Shown in pieces: positions 28,388 through 37,167 of a stretch of DNA of 64,000 bases (position 1 is the stretch's first letter; each line of letters starts with the position of its first letter). Made by a program: the position numbers and the translations under genes. The notes under the pieces are model-generated. The model worked only from the letters and a program-made list of their open reading frames with translations. It had not been told where the DNA came from and did not search any database. This DNA is from Alcaligenes sp. SORT26 (lineage in GTDB: Bacteria > Pseudomonadota > Gammaproteobacteria > Burkholderiales > Burkholderiaceae_B), in contig NZ_CP070975.1 in the NCBI RefSeq assembly GCF_017377875.1, positions 558,001 through 622,000 on the forward strand. The letters are read 5' to 3'.

Positions 28388-29368
28388 ATGAGCTCTCCTC
28401 TTTGCGTTGCAACATCGGATTCTTCGGCTTTGCGTCAGGTCGTCATCCTGGTTTTTGAAGGGGTGACCTTAACGGACGTCTCTGGCATCAGCGACGTCTT
28501 TTATATTGCCTCGACACATTTTCCAGCGGTGACCTTGCCAGGCTATCAGGTGCTTGTGGCGTCCTTGCACGGTGGACCGGTACGGACATCCTGTGGGGTG
28601 GTGATTGCGACTGAGCCTATCGCCCAATGTGCAGCGCAGTGCATTGATACCTTGGTTGTTCCCGGTGGTGGGCCGCCGGAACAGCCGCCCATACCGCCGG
28701 ATCTGGTGGCCTGGTTACGTCAGTATGGGCACCTGGCTCGTCGTGTTTGCGCCGTGTGCACGGGAGCGTTTTTAGTGGCTGAAGCGGGTCTGGCAGACCA
28801 ACGTCGTTTGACGACGCATTGGCAGGCGGCGCAAGTGCTGGCGGCTCGTTATCCGGCGGTTCGGGTGGAGCCCGAGCCTGTGTTTGTCCGCGATGAAAGC
28901 CTATGGAGTACCGCCGGGTTCAGCGCCGGTGTGGATATGGCTTTGGCTTTGTTGGAAGAAGATCGAGGTTATGACGCCGCCATGGATCTGGCGCGTTTGC
29001 TGGTGGTGTTTTTAAAGCGCTCGTCGGCACAGTCTCAGCATTCCGATACCCTGTCCAGCCAATGTGGTGTGCTGGCCGACTTTGGGCGTTTGCATGCCTG
29101 GATGGCCGACAACCTGGGAGCAGATTTAAGCATCGAAGCTCTGGCCGAGCGTGTCACGATGAGTCCACGCACCTTTGCGCGGCGCTATGTAGAAAGCGTG
29201 GGCCGGACCCCCGCTAAAACCGTAGAACTCTTTCGGGTGCAGGCAGCGCAACGCTATCTGCAGGAAGCCCGTTTGTCCTTGAAGCAAGTGGCCGCTCTGT
29301 GTGGCTTTAGCAGTGCGCAGCATTTGCGCAGAGCCTTTGCTCGTCACGTGGGCTATACCCCCGATTAA
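28388..29368 (+). CDS. GlxA-type regulator: DJ-1/PfpI plus AraC domain
   Basis: The 326-residue protein joins a DJ-1/PfpI-like domain (about residues 12-180, with the elbow CAVCTGAFLVAEAGL) to a C-terminal AraC helix-turn-helix (about 225-320, with FARRYVESVGRTPAK and GFSSAQHLRRAFARHVG). GlxA-type regulators such as GbdR, CdhR and ArgR sense small nitrogenous metabolites. The frame is open from 28295; I take the ATG at 28388 because the DJ-1 domain begins right after it, though no strong ribosome site is seen. The amidohydrolase operon 116 nt downstream on the same strand is a possible target. Confidence 0.83.
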   Translation: MSSPLCVATSDSSALRQVVILVFEGVTLTDVSGISDVFYIASTHFPAVTLPGYQVLVASLHGGPVRTSCGVVIATEPIAQCAAQCIDTLVVPGGGPPEQPPIPPDLVAWLRQYGHLARRVCAVCTGAFLVAEAGLADQRRLTTHWQAAQVLAARYPAVRVEPEPVFVRDESLWSTAGFSAGVDMALALLEEDRGYDAAMDLARLLVVFLKRSSAQSQHSDTLSSQCGVLADFGRLHAWMADNLGADLSIEALAERVTMSPRTFARRYVESVGRTPAKTVELFRVQAAQRYLQEARLSLKQVAALCGFSSAQHLRRAFARHVGYTPD

Positions 29369-29484
29369 GTGCATCAGCAGCACTCGCTAGCGCTGTTTGG
29401 CAGAATCTGACTGCTTTTTGTCCGTGATGAGGAGTGCGAGCCAAGTACAGTCCTCATCAGATAAAAAGAAATGGAGACAGTCAG

Positions 29485-31569
29485 ATGAGTAGTACGCTGA
29501 GGACACAGGGGGCAATGGCGTTTGATGTGACTGCTAGCTTGCATGGCAGGCAGGCATCGCGTGATCGTGAGCCATCCGGCTTGAGGCAGTCGCTGTGGGC
29601 GCTGGCGGATAGCAATTCAAACAGTGATGGGCGTTTGCGACCCTGGCCGCATGTCCGTTGTGCCTGTCATATGGGCGGGGCTGATTTTCTGGGCATGCTC
29701 GATGCCCATGCCAGCTTGCCGCAACGACAGCAAGGCCAGTCCTGGACCCAGCCGGGCCGTTTGACCCAGCCCTTTCATTGGACCTGTGGGGCACTGTTCT
29801 GGCAGCGCCTTCTGGCTGGGCAGACTACGTTTTCAATGAAACAAGCTGGCTTGGCGGAGGCGGTACGAGCTGCCTTGTTGCAGGAGTCAGAGGCCCCAAC
29901 AGGCCAGCAGTCGGTACAGGCCAGCGCTCCTGCCTCGTCCGGTGCTGAACACCGAGATCCCGTTACTGGCCAGGGCCCCAAGCAAAAGGGGCAGTCTGGT
30001 TTGGCTGATACCGTTCTGGTGCATGGACGCATTTTTACGGGTGACACCGATTTGCCGTGGTGCGAGGCGCTGGCTATCGCAGATGGCCGTGTGCTGCTGG
30101 CGGGTAGCGTGTCGCAGGTACGGCAGCGAGTCGGGCCGACTACCGAGGTGATCGACCTGCAGGGCAAGCTGGTCATTCCGGGCTTGAACGACGCACATAT
30201 GCATCACACACCGGACCCAGTCGGGATTCGTTTGCCTATCGACCTGGAGGCCGATCCTTCGCTGGATGTGCTGGTTTCCTTGTTGCAGACCGCCGTGGCG
30301 CAGTCTCCGGCAGGGACATGGATTTATGCAACGCTGGGTGCGCAGTTGATTAACGAGCCCCAACTTGCCCGACTGCTCCTGGATGAATTGGCTCCCCTGC
30401 ATCCGGTGCTGTTTCTGGGCATGACCAATCACACCAATGTAGTGAACAGCGCTGCCATGACTCGTCTGGGTCTGGACGATGACGCGCCAGATCCCGTGGG
30501 TGGGGTGTATGAGCGCGTGCCTGGCTCTCGTCGTTTGTCGGGCCGTATCCATGAGTACGCCTCCTGGTCCCCGCAACGCTGTTTTGCGTCCATGGCCACT
30601 GTGGAGGAGGGCGTCGCCAGTTTGCAGACCTTGGCAGAGGATTGTCTGCGCTGGGGGATCACCACGATCCAGAACATGACCTGGACTCCCCCCGAGCGCT
30701 ATATCGCGATGCTGCAAGCGGCTGCCTTGCCGATTCGAGTCCGGGTGATTCGTTTTCCACCGTCCGGACATGCGGGTCGTTTAGCCAGTGATGGGCAAGG
30801 CTTGCCACGACACCCCGGTGAGCGGATTGAATTTCATGGAAGCAAATGGATTCTGGATGGCACCCCGATTGAAGGGGGCGCGGCGGTAACGCAGGCTTAT
30901 ACAGGCTCGGTCGCGGCCAAGGCTACTGAGGCTTTGCATGGGGTCGAGAACTTCTCTCGCCAGGAAATTGCTCGCATGTTGCAAGAGAGTCTGCAAGCCG
31001 GGGAGCAGTTGCTCTTGCATGCGATTGGAGATCGAACGCTGGAGAGTGTCTTGTGTGTGCTGGAGGAGTTTGAGCCTCAGGTCGATTGGCGTGCACGTGC
31101 CTTGCGTATCGAACATGCAGATGGTCTGACCCCAGCGCAATTGACGCGTTTGTCGCAGACGGGGGCGATGGTGGTGCAGAACCCGACTCACTTCTGGTTC
31201 TATGCCGGTGACACAGGGTTCTCAGGTTTTAGCGGTGCGTTTCAGAGCCTGGAGCAGGCCGGAGTACCGGTAGCGATTGGGTCGGATGGGCCATTGAATC
31301 CCTTTTTGAGCTTGTTCGCGGCGGTTGACCATCCCGCTCGACCGGGCGAAGCCATGACGATGGAACAAGCTGTGCGTGCCTATACCTATGGCAGCGCGAT
31401 AGCCGAGGGGCGTGGAGCGGATAAAGGCCGTTTGTTGCCCGGCTGCATCGCGGATCTGGCCGTACTGTCGCAAGACATTTTTAGCGTGTCCCCTGACACC
31501 TTGCCGCAAACCTGCAGCCTGCTCACGATGGTAGATGGGCAGACCGTCTACCGCAGCGCCGCATTCTAA
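29485..31569 (+). CDS. YtcJ-like metal-dependent amidohydrolase with long N-terminal extension
   Basis: The 694-residue protein carries a full amidohydrolase-3 (YtcJ-like) enzyme from about residue 172 onward. It has the metal HxH motif in NDAHMHH, the downstream metal or active-site histidines in LLLHAIGDR and LRIEHADG, and the aspartate in IGSDGPLNP. No signal peptide is seen. Before it lie about 172 residues that I do not recognise, with RCACHMGG and HWTCGALFW segments and a low-complexity Gln/Ala/Ser linker. The ATG at 29485 is supported by GGAGAC eight bases upstream. Amide or cyclic-imide hydrolysis is likely; the substrate is unknown. It is followed after 23 nt by a SnoaL-like gene. 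Confidence 0.82.
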   Translation: MSSTLRTQGAMAFDVTASLHGRQASRDREPSGLRQSLWALADSNSNSDGRLRPWPHVRCACHMGGADFLGMLDAHASLPQRQQGQSWTQPGRLTQPFHWTCGALFWQRLLAGQTTFSMKQAGLAEAVRAALLQESEAPTGQQSVQASAPASSGAEHRDPVTGQGPKQKGQSGLADTVLVHGRIFTGDTDLPWCEALAIADGRVLLAGSVSQVRQRVGPTTEVIDLQGKLVIPGLNDAHMHHTPDPVGIRLPIDLEADPSLDVLVSLLQTAVAQSPAGTWIYATLGAQLINEPQLARLLLDELAPLHPVLFLGMTNHTNVVNSAAMTRLGLDDDAPDPVGGVYERVPGSRRLSGRIHEYASWSPQRCFASMATVEEGVASLQTLAEDCLRWGITTIQNMTWTPPERYIAMLQAAALPIRVRVIRFPPSGHAGRLASDGQGLPRHPGERIEFHGSKWILDGTPIEGGAAVTQAYTGSVAAKATEALHGVENFSRQEIARMLQESLQAGEQLLLHAIGDRTLESVLCVLEEFEPQVDWRARALRIEHADGLTPAQLTRLSQTGAMVVQNPTHFWFYAGDTGFSGFSGAFQSLEQAGVPVAIGSDGPLNPFLSLFAAVDHPARPGEAMTMEQAVRAYTYGSAIAEGRGADKGRLLPGCIADLAVLSQDIFSVSPDTLPQTCSLLTMVDGQTVYRSAAF

Positions 31570-31592
31570 ATCTATTTTTCAAGGAGAAATTC

Positions 31593-32000
31593 ATGACCGA
31601 TCAAGCACAATTGCAGCGCGCCATTCAAGCGGCAGAAGATCAATTGGCCCAGGCTCTGGCCAGCCGTAATGTTGCGACCTTGCTGACCCGCTATACCGAT
31701 GACATTCATCTGATGCCTCATGGCACGCCTACCCTGGTGGGCAAGGCGGCGGTGGGAGCCTATTTTGAAGAAGTCTTTCGCCTGGGGATTTGCGGCGCGC
31801 AATTTGAGAGCGTATCGGTGGAAGGAGCGGGAGATGAGGCGCGTGAGATTGGGCGCTACACCTTGTACGCCGGGCCTTCGCAAGATGAGCGAGTGGTGGC
31901 ACAACAAGGTCGCTACCTGGTGATCTGGCGCAAGGTCGAAGGGGAATGGTTGCTGCATTGGGATATGTTCAATGCGGAGCAAGTGGAAACCCAGGTTTGA
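31593..32000 (+). CDS. SnoaL/NTF2-like small protein
   Basis: The 135-residue protein has the NTF2-like cone fold pattern of the SnoaL/DUF4440 group: a long first helix (QAAEDQLAQALASRNVATLL), YTDDIHLMPHG, a helix GKAAVGAYFEEVF and closing strands with GRYLVIWRKVEGEWLLHWDMFN. Members bind or turn over small molecules; the activity here is not known. It has a strong ribosome site (AAGGAG) and shares an operon with the amidohydrolase. Its stop codon overlaps the start of a tiny Ala-Glu repeat ORF. Confidence 0.8.
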   Translation: MTDQAQLQRAIQAAEDQLAQALASRNVATLLTRYTDDIHLMPHGTPTLVGKAAVGAYFEEVFRLGICGAQFESVSVEGAGDEAREIGRYTLYAGPSQDERVVAQQGRYLVIWRKVEGEWLLHWDMFNAEQVETQV

Positions 32001-32086
32001 TGCGCAACAATCAGGCCGAAGCCGAAGCCGAAGCCGAAGCCGAAGCCGAAGCCGAAGCCGAAGCCGAAGCCAAGGGTAAGAATTAG
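32000..32086 (+). CDS. Candidate 28-residue Ala-Glu repeat peptide
   Basis: An ATG overlaps the stop of the SnoaL-like gene as TGATG and opens a frame of 28 codons: MRNNQ, nine Ala-Glu pairs, then AKGKN and TAG. The overlap is typical of translational coupling. The nine pairs come from a perfect hexanucleotide repeat, so the length should vary by slippage without breaking the frame. It could be a real, very acidic helical peptide, or the chance reading of a repeat. It ends before the operon terminator. Confidence 0.4.
   Translation: MRNNQAEAEAEAEAEAEAEAEAEAKGKN
32015..32068. repeat. Hexanucleotide tandem repeat, nine copies
   Basis: Nine identical GCCGAA units followed by a tenth degenerate unit (GCCAAG). 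It lies after the SnoaL-like gene and inside the candidate Ala-Glu ORF. On the other strand it reads as a Phe-Gly repeat, which is only its mirror. Confidence 0.95.
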
Positions 32087-32094
32087 AACAGTAT

Positions 32095-32163
32095 ACGAGT
32101 GGGGATGACTCCCCACTCGTATTGGGCTCAGAACGAAGCCACTATTCCGTGGCTTCGTTTTTT
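32095..32163 (+). terminator. Two hairpins ending the amidohydrolase operon
   Basis: The first stem pairs 32095-32104 with 32111-32120 perfectly, without a T tract. The second pairs 32132-32141 with 32150-32159 and is followed by six T, a good terminator for the plus strand. The second also contains the last codons and stop of the converging MFS gene. Confidence 0.85.
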
Positions 32164-33380
32164 GTAGGGCTATTTGCCGCAAGCAAGGCAACCAGAATCA
32201 GCAGCACGCAAACCAGTACATAAGGGACACCGGGGGAAACTTCATACAGCAAGCTTCCAACTAAAGGACCCAACACAATGCCCAAGCCTTGTGCGGCCCC
32301 AATGGACCCGGCTGCGGCACCTTGTTCATGGGGTTCGACGGCATTGGCCGCCAGGGCCGAGAAGGCCGGGAATATCCAGCCCATGCCGCCTGCTGCAAAG
32401 AAGTAGCAAAGCATCAGTGTCCATTGGCTATCGACCAAGGCCACGGCACCAAAACCAGCGGCGCTGATCAGTCCTCCGACACGAATCAAGCGCTGTGGTG
32501 TCCAGGACAGTCTGCGCACAATAAGCTGCGAGGTAATCAGGCCCACACCCACCAAGGTCAAGGCAAAACCAGCGGCTTGGGCCGCGGCTTCCGGCTCCAG
32601 CCCCAGGCGGTCAATCGCAAAGAACCCGACCGCAATTTGGCCGACCGCCACACTGAACATGGCAGCAAAGGCAACCAGCATGGCTTGCCGTAGTCGAGGA
32701 TCACCCAAGCGCAGGTCTACCGGTTTGATATCGGTGCTGGCCTTGTTGTGGGGCAATCGTTTCCACAAGATGCCTAGCGCCAGCAAGGGCAATAAGGCGG
32801 TGAGGTATAGCGGCAGATCCAAACCGTATTGAGCCAGCATGGCCGCCATGGCGGGGCCAGCGACCAGGCCAATCCCATTGGCGGCGCCTAAGGAGGCCAT
32901 GACATTGGCTCGCCGTTCGGGGGCAACGTGATCAGCAATCAGGGCTTGGCTGGTGGTGGGAATCGCTGCGAAGAAACCACCGACGGCTCCTCGGCTAAGT
33001 AAAAGCCCAATAAAAACCAGCCAGGGGGAGGCTCGCCAGTGCAGGGACAAAATCAGGACGGCGCACATGGCCCAGTACGCCAGCATGAAGCCGCCTACGC
33101 CGGTGAGTAAAACGGGTCGTCGTCCACGCTTGTCACTGAGTGCGCCCCAGGGTCGGGATAGCAGCATCCACAAAACGCCACCGACGGTAACGACGGCCCC
33201 GGCCTGCCATGGGGGCAGATGCAGAGAGCGGGCAATGGGCCCGACCAGGGACACAAAAGCCATCATGGCCATGGTGCAGCTCATGTAGGCCAGCATCAGG
33301 GGCGTTAAAGGGAGGGGAGCAGAGGGTTCGGGCTGGGGGTGGGTATCCGCAGGGGCGGATAGGGGCTGATCCTGGGGCAT
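32142..33380 (-). CDS. MFS exporter with Fur-box promoter
   Basis: The 412-residue protein is a 12-helix major facilitator with motif A in SRPWGALSDKRGRRPVLL and a hydrophilic, Pro-rich N-terminus of about 28 residues. TetA/Bcr-like exporters have this layout. The frame is open to 33425 through a TTG; I prefer the ATG at 33380, though neither has a clear ribosome site. A strong Fur box lies at 33428-33446, so iron scarcity should induce it. Export of a siderophore, or efflux linked to iron starvation, is therefore the best guess. Confidence 0.83.
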   Translation of the reverse strand: MPQDQPLSAPADTHPQPEPSAPLPLTPLMLAYMSCTMAMMAFVSLVGPIARSLHLPPWQAGAVVTVGGVLWMLLSRPWGALSDKRGRRPVLLTGVGGFMLAYWAMCAVLILSLHWRASPWLVFIGLLLSRGAVGGFFAAIPTTSQALIADHVAPERRANVMASLGAANGIGLVAGPAMAAMLAQYGLDLPLYLTALLPLLALGILWKRLPHNKASTDIKPVDLRLGDPRLRQAMLVAFAAMFSVAVGQIAVGFFAIDRLGLEPEAAAQAAGFALTLVGVGLITSQLIVRRLSWTPQRLIRVGGLISAAGFGAVALVDSQWTLMLCYFFAAGGMGWIFPAFSALAANAVEPHEQGAAAGSIGAAQGLGIVLGPLVGSLLYEVSPGVPYVLVCVLLILVALLAANSPTKNEATE

Positions 33381-33425
33381 GGGAGGTGTGGTGCTGCTTA
33401 TGTTGAGGGCTAAAAACCGTCTCAA

Positions 33426-33448
33426 ATGATATTGAGATTCAATATCAT
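33426..33448 (-). promoter_or_regulatory. Fur box before the MFS gene
   Basis: Ten-base arms 33426-33435 and 33439-33448 are exact reverse complements. The 19 bases centred at 33437 agree with the Fur consensus GATAATGATAATCATTATC at 15 of 19 positions. Confidence 0.8.
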
Positions 33449-33565
33449 TACCTAAGACGTGGAATTACACCAGCAGTTTATGAAAAAAGTTGGGCCAGGG
33501 CGGGCACGCTGCGGGGAGCAACACTGGATATCAGTGCGTGATGAGGTCCAGGAACGAGAGGCCAC

Positions 33566-33601
33566 AAACAAAACACCCCAAACCCGGGAGGGTTTGGGGT
33601 G
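33566..33601 (-). terminator. Terminator of the tctBA operon
   Basis: A perfect 12-bp stem pairs 33574-33585 with 33590-33601 around a four-base loop. On the minus strand TTTTGTTTG follows. It lies 85 nt beyond the tctA stop. The rest of 33449-33685 shows nothing recognisable. Confidence 0.88.
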
Positions 33602-33685
33602 AGGATCAACAAGGCCAGGTCATCGTTCGGGATTGCAGCAGTTATGCCTAAACCCAGCAGCCTGGACTGGTAGCAGAAGCATCGA

Positions 33686-35206
33686 TCATGCCTTCGCCAG
33701 GTCTCCCAGTTTCTTCTGACTATTAGAGCGCCAGAAGGAGTAGGTCAGCCCCAGCATCAGCAGTACGCAGGCAATGATAAAGACCATGCTGATCGGGCGT
33801 TCCAGGAAGATCATTGGATCACCCCGGGACAGCAGCAGGGCACGGCGGAAGTTCTCTTCGACCATCGGCCCCAATACAAAGCCCAGCAGCAAGGGTGCCG
33901 CTTCAAAACGCAAGCGCATGAAGAAGTAACCCAGCACACCAAACAACAGCACGATGTTCACATCGAACAGGTTGTTGTTGGTGCTGTAAACGCCTACGCA
34001 GACAAAGAACAGGGCGGCAGGGTACAGGTACTTGAAGGGCACGGACAGCAGGCGGACCCACATGCCGATCAAGGGCAGGTTCAGCACCAGCAGCAGGATA
34101 TTGCCTACCCAGAAGCTGGCGATCAAGCCCCAGAACATATCGGCATGCTCGACCACCATTTGCGGGCCGGGCTGGATACCGTGAATGATCAGCGCACCCA
34201 GCATCAAGGCCATGACCGGGTCGCCGGGAATGCCCAGGCTCAAGGTAGGAATGAAGCTGGTTTGAGTGGATGCGCTGGTGGCGGCTTCCGGGGAAGCAAT
34301 GCCTTCAATCGCACCACGCCCAAAACGCTCGGGGTTTTTAGCCACTTTCTTTTCAGTTGCGTAAGCAATGAAAGAGGCAATGGTGGGGCCGGTGCCAGGC
34401 AAGATTCCGAAGGCAGCGCCAATGGCTGTCCCGCGAACCAGAGCCCCTCTGGATTGCTTGATGTCGCCTTTTTCTGGACGCAAGGAGCGGCCTGAGACTT
34501 TACCGATGGTTTTGGTGTGGCCGCTATTGATGCGGTTAATGTTCTTCAGAAAGTCAGCAATCCCGAACAGCCCCATGGCCAGCGCCACAATCTGCAAGCC
34601 GTCCTGCAGTTCGGGGATGTTGAAGTCAAAGCGCGACACACCGCTGTTCACGTCCGTGCCCACCACGCCAAAGATCAGACCCATCACCACCATGGCGACG
34701 CCCTTGATGGCCGAACCTTTTGCCAGCGTGGCACCGGCCAGCAGGCCCAGCATCATCATGGAAAAGTATTCGGCGGGGCCGAATTTGAAGGCCACATTGA
34801 CCAGGACAGGCGAGAACAGAATCATGGCCAGAATGCCGATGGTGGCTCCAAAAAAGGAGGACAACATCAGCATGAACAGCGCCGATCCCGCCTTGCCGTT
34901 GCGGGCCATGGGGTTGCCGTCCAGACACGCCACTGCATGCGATGCCGTGCCGGGCAGATTCAGCATGATGGAGGTAATGCCACCACCGTACTGGGAACCA
35001 TAATAAATACCGGCCAGCATGATCAAGGCAGCGGTAGGCGTCATGGCGTAGGTCAGGGGCAGCAAAATCGAGATCGCGGCCAGCACACCCATGCCGGGCA
35101 ACACCCCGATCAGGTTGCCCATAAAGACACCAAACACGGCCCACATCAGGTTGTCCAACTGGAAGGCAACGCTAAAGCCGTGCATCAGGTTAGATAATAT
35201 TTCCAT
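33686..35206 (-). CDS. tctA: Tripartite tricarboxylate transporter, large permease
   Basis: The 506-residue protein is the large membrane subunit of a TTT (tripartite tricarboxylate) transporter, with about 11-12 helices and the family blocks GVLPGMGVLAAISILLP near the N-terminus and GTGPTIASFIAY in the middle. It imports citrate or another carboxylate with TctB and a periplasmic TctC binding protein. It starts 3 nt after the tctB stop. No tctC gene lies in the operon, so the binding protein must come from elsewhere. The substrate cannot be read from TctA. Confidence 0.93.
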   Translation of the reverse strand: MEILSNLMHGFSVAFQLDNLMWAVFGVFMGNLIGVLPGMGVLAAISILLPLTYAMTPTAALIMLAGIYYGSQYGGGITSIMLNLPGTASHAVACLDGNPMARNGKAGSALFMLMLSSFFGATIGILAMILFSPVLVNVAFKFGPAEYFSMMMLGLLAGATLAKGSAIKGVAMVVMGLIFGVVGTDVNSGVSRFDFNIPELQDGLQIVALAMGLFGIADFLKNINRINSGHTKTIGKVSGRSLRPEKGDIKQSRGALVRGTAIGAAFGILPGTGPTIASFIAYATEKKVAKNPERFGRGAIEGIASPEAATSASTQTSFIPTLSLGIPGDPVMALMLGALIIHGIQPGPQMVVEHADMFWGLIASFWVGNILLLVLNLPLIGMWVRLLSVPFKYLYPAALFFVCVGVYSTNNNLFDVNIVLLFGVLGYFFMRLRFEAAPLLLGFVLGPMVEENFRRALLLSRGDPMIFLERPISMVFIIACVLLMLGLTYSFWRSNSQKKLGDLAKA

Positions 35207-35209
35207 GCC

Positions 35210-35659
35210 TTAACCCCAGGTGAACAGGGGGAACTGCAGCTCTAGCCCCCAAGAGAAAATAATCACACCCAGCAGCGTCACGAAGATGGACAGCAAGAAG
35301 GCGGTGATCCAGGAGTGTTCTTTGTCGCCCATAGCGGAGATGAACACCAGGGCAAGGGTGGCAGGCACCAGACCGCCGTAGCGACCCAGAATAATGAAGG
35401 CAATGATGCCGCCCACAATGGCCAGCCAGCCACGCCATTGCGGCGGGCCGTAGTCTTCTTCCTGCTCGTCGTCGTGTGCGGCGGTCTCTACAAACAAGTA
35501 CAGAGCGCCCAGCACGATCATCACAATGCCCAGCAGAAACGGAAAGTAGCCCGGACCCATGCGGGCCATGCTGCCCAGAGAGTATTTCTGGCCCATCAGG
35601 ACGGTGAAGACACCCACCCCCACCATGAGGCCTGCTGAATAATATTTTTGTCTGCTCAT
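35210..35659 (-). CDS. tctB: Tripartite tricarboxylate transporter, small permease
   Basis: The 149-residue protein has four hydrophobic segments (about residues 10-27, 39-58, 80-110 and 118-140), with an acidic loop between helices two and three, as in TctB. It partners TctA in the inner membrane. The ATG at 35659 has GAGGAG just upstream and is preferred over a start at 35671. It is the first gene of the transporter operon; the two-component genes lie 135 nt further upstream on the same strand. Confidence 0.9.
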   Translation of the reverse strand: MSRQKYYSAGLMVGVGVFTVLMGQKYSLGSMARMGPGYFPFLLGIVMIVLGALYLFVETAAHDDEQEEDYGPPQWRGWLAIVGGIIAFIILGRYGGLVPATLALVFISAMGDKEHSWITAFLLSIFVTLLGVIIFSWGLELQFPLFTWG

Positions 35660-35805
35660 GAATCTCCTCATTCCCTTAAAGCAAGCATGATTTTTATAAA
35701 ACCCAGAAAGAGCGTTTAAAAATCAGGCTAGCTTAGCGGAGGGGGCGAGGAGCTAGGGTGACAGTTTCATTACCTTTTGGTCATGTTTGAAATGAGCGGC
35801 AAGCA

Positions 35806-37167
35806 TCAGGAAGAAAGCAAAACTGTCACCCGTAAACCGGGTTTGGCGTCAGAGAAAATCATTTCGCCACGATGCAATTCGATAATGGCAGCGACACTAG
35901 TTAATCCCAAACCAAAGCCTTCGCTTTCATGATTGAAGCGATAAAAATATTTGCCCACATTGTCATATTCGCTTTCAGGTACTCCCGGGCCATCATCTTC
36001 CACAGAAATGGCGATTTTATTATCAGCCAATTTTTTGATTTCTACGCTGGCATGGGAATGAGCATATTTCACTGCATTATCCACCAGGTTGGCTAAAGCG
36101 CTGGCCAATAAATTGCTATCACCATTAATAGTGACTTTATCGATTTTCTTTTTTTGAAGTGTGATGCCTTTTTCTTCAGCAAAAAAGCTGTACAGATCCA
36201 GGACGTCTTCTGCAATCACTTCCAGATCGCAGGCCTTGAAGTTTTGCCTTTGCACGCCTGCATTCAGCTCGGCAATCTGCAAGAGCTTGCCCAGCAACAC
36301 GCTCAGATTCTCCACCTCTTCAATGGCTTCTTGCTGTGCATCCTGCACGTTTTGGGGCAGGCCGGGCAGTTTCTGTGTCTCGCGCAGCTTGCCTACGATA
36401 CGGGTCAAGGGCGTGCGGATATTGTGGGCCACCGTGTCGGAGATATGCCGAGCGCCTTGCATCAGGCTCTCGATCTTGTCCAGCATACGGTTGATGTCGT
36501 GGTGGATCAGGCCAAAGACGTCCTCGCTCTCGGAGGTGATGCGCTTGGAAATATCACCGGCGCCCACTTGTTCGGTCAGCAAGCGGATGCGGCCCACGCG
36601 ATATTTCAGTTCGCTGCTAAATACATAGGCTCCCAGAATCACCAGCATCAGAGCCAGAATCATGGACGTCACAATAATGCGGCTGAGCATGGCACGCAGC
36701 TCGTTCAAGTTGCCCAGCTCATGCCCGACGACCAGAGTTTCGCCACCGGACAACTTGGTAACGCGGACATTGCCCTCGGACAAGGCATCGATATGCTTGA
36801 TCTGGACCTCCACCACCTGCCGCTCGGGCAGATTGTCCAGCCCTGGAATCTCGCTGATATTGCCGACCAGTGTGTGGTTGTATTCATCCAGCAGCAGGTA
36901 AATTTCCTGGCCCGAATCAATGCGGTCGGACAGGGTCAGCTCGATCATGCGCAGGATCTCTTCGCGCCCGCCCACTTCGTAGGCAATGCTGAGCCGCTGG
37001 ACGGCAACATTGATTTGCCGCAGATGCTCGTCACGCAAGGCCCCAAAGACCTGGACGTAGAAAAAACCGATTAGAAACAGCGTGGTAAAGATGGCCAGGA
37101 TGCTGTAATTCAAGGTCAGCCGGAAGGAGGTGGACTCCCACAGCCGTTTTATGAAATCAATCATCAC
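35806..37167 (-). CDS. Sensor histidine kinase (TctE-like)
   Basis: The 453-residue inner-membrane kinase has a first helix at about residues 18-40, a periplasmic sensor of about 120 residues, a second helix at about 163-185, a HAMP linker, the phospho-accepting His248 in TVAHNIRTPLTRI, and an ATPase domain with NLVDNAVKYA, EDDGPGVPE and GFGLGLTSV. The residue after the phospho-histidine is Asn rather than the more common Glu. Its start overlaps the response-regulator end by 11 nt. Sitting beside tctBA, it probably senses the carboxylate that the transporter imports. Confidence 0.9.
   Translation of the reverse strand: MMIDFIKRLWESTSFRLTLNYSILAIFTTLFLIGFFYVQVFGALRDEHLRQINVAVQRLSIAYEVGGREEILRMIELTLSDRIDSGQEIYLLLDEYNHTLVGNISEIPGLDNLPERQVVEVQIKHIDALSEGNVRVTKLSGGETLVVGHELGNLNELRAMLSRIIVTSMILALMLVILGAYVFSSELKYRVGRIRLLTEQVGAGDISKRITSESEDVFGLIHHDINRMLDKIESLMQGARHISDTVAHNIRTPLTRIVGKLRETQKLPGLPQNVQDAQQEAIEEVENLSVLLGKLLQIAELNAGVQRQNFKACDLEVIAEDVLDLYSFFAEEKGITLQKKKIDKVTINGDSNLLASALANLVDNAVKYAHSHASVEIKKLADNKIAISVEDDGPGVPESEYDNVGKYFYRFNHESEGFGLGLTSVAAIIELHRGEMIFSDAKPGLRVTVLLSS

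Noticed and set aside
31913-32191. Minus-strand frame with a Phe-Gly repeat
   Set aside because: It is the reverse reading of the GCCGAA hexamer repeat and overlaps the SnoaL-like gene and the MFS end.
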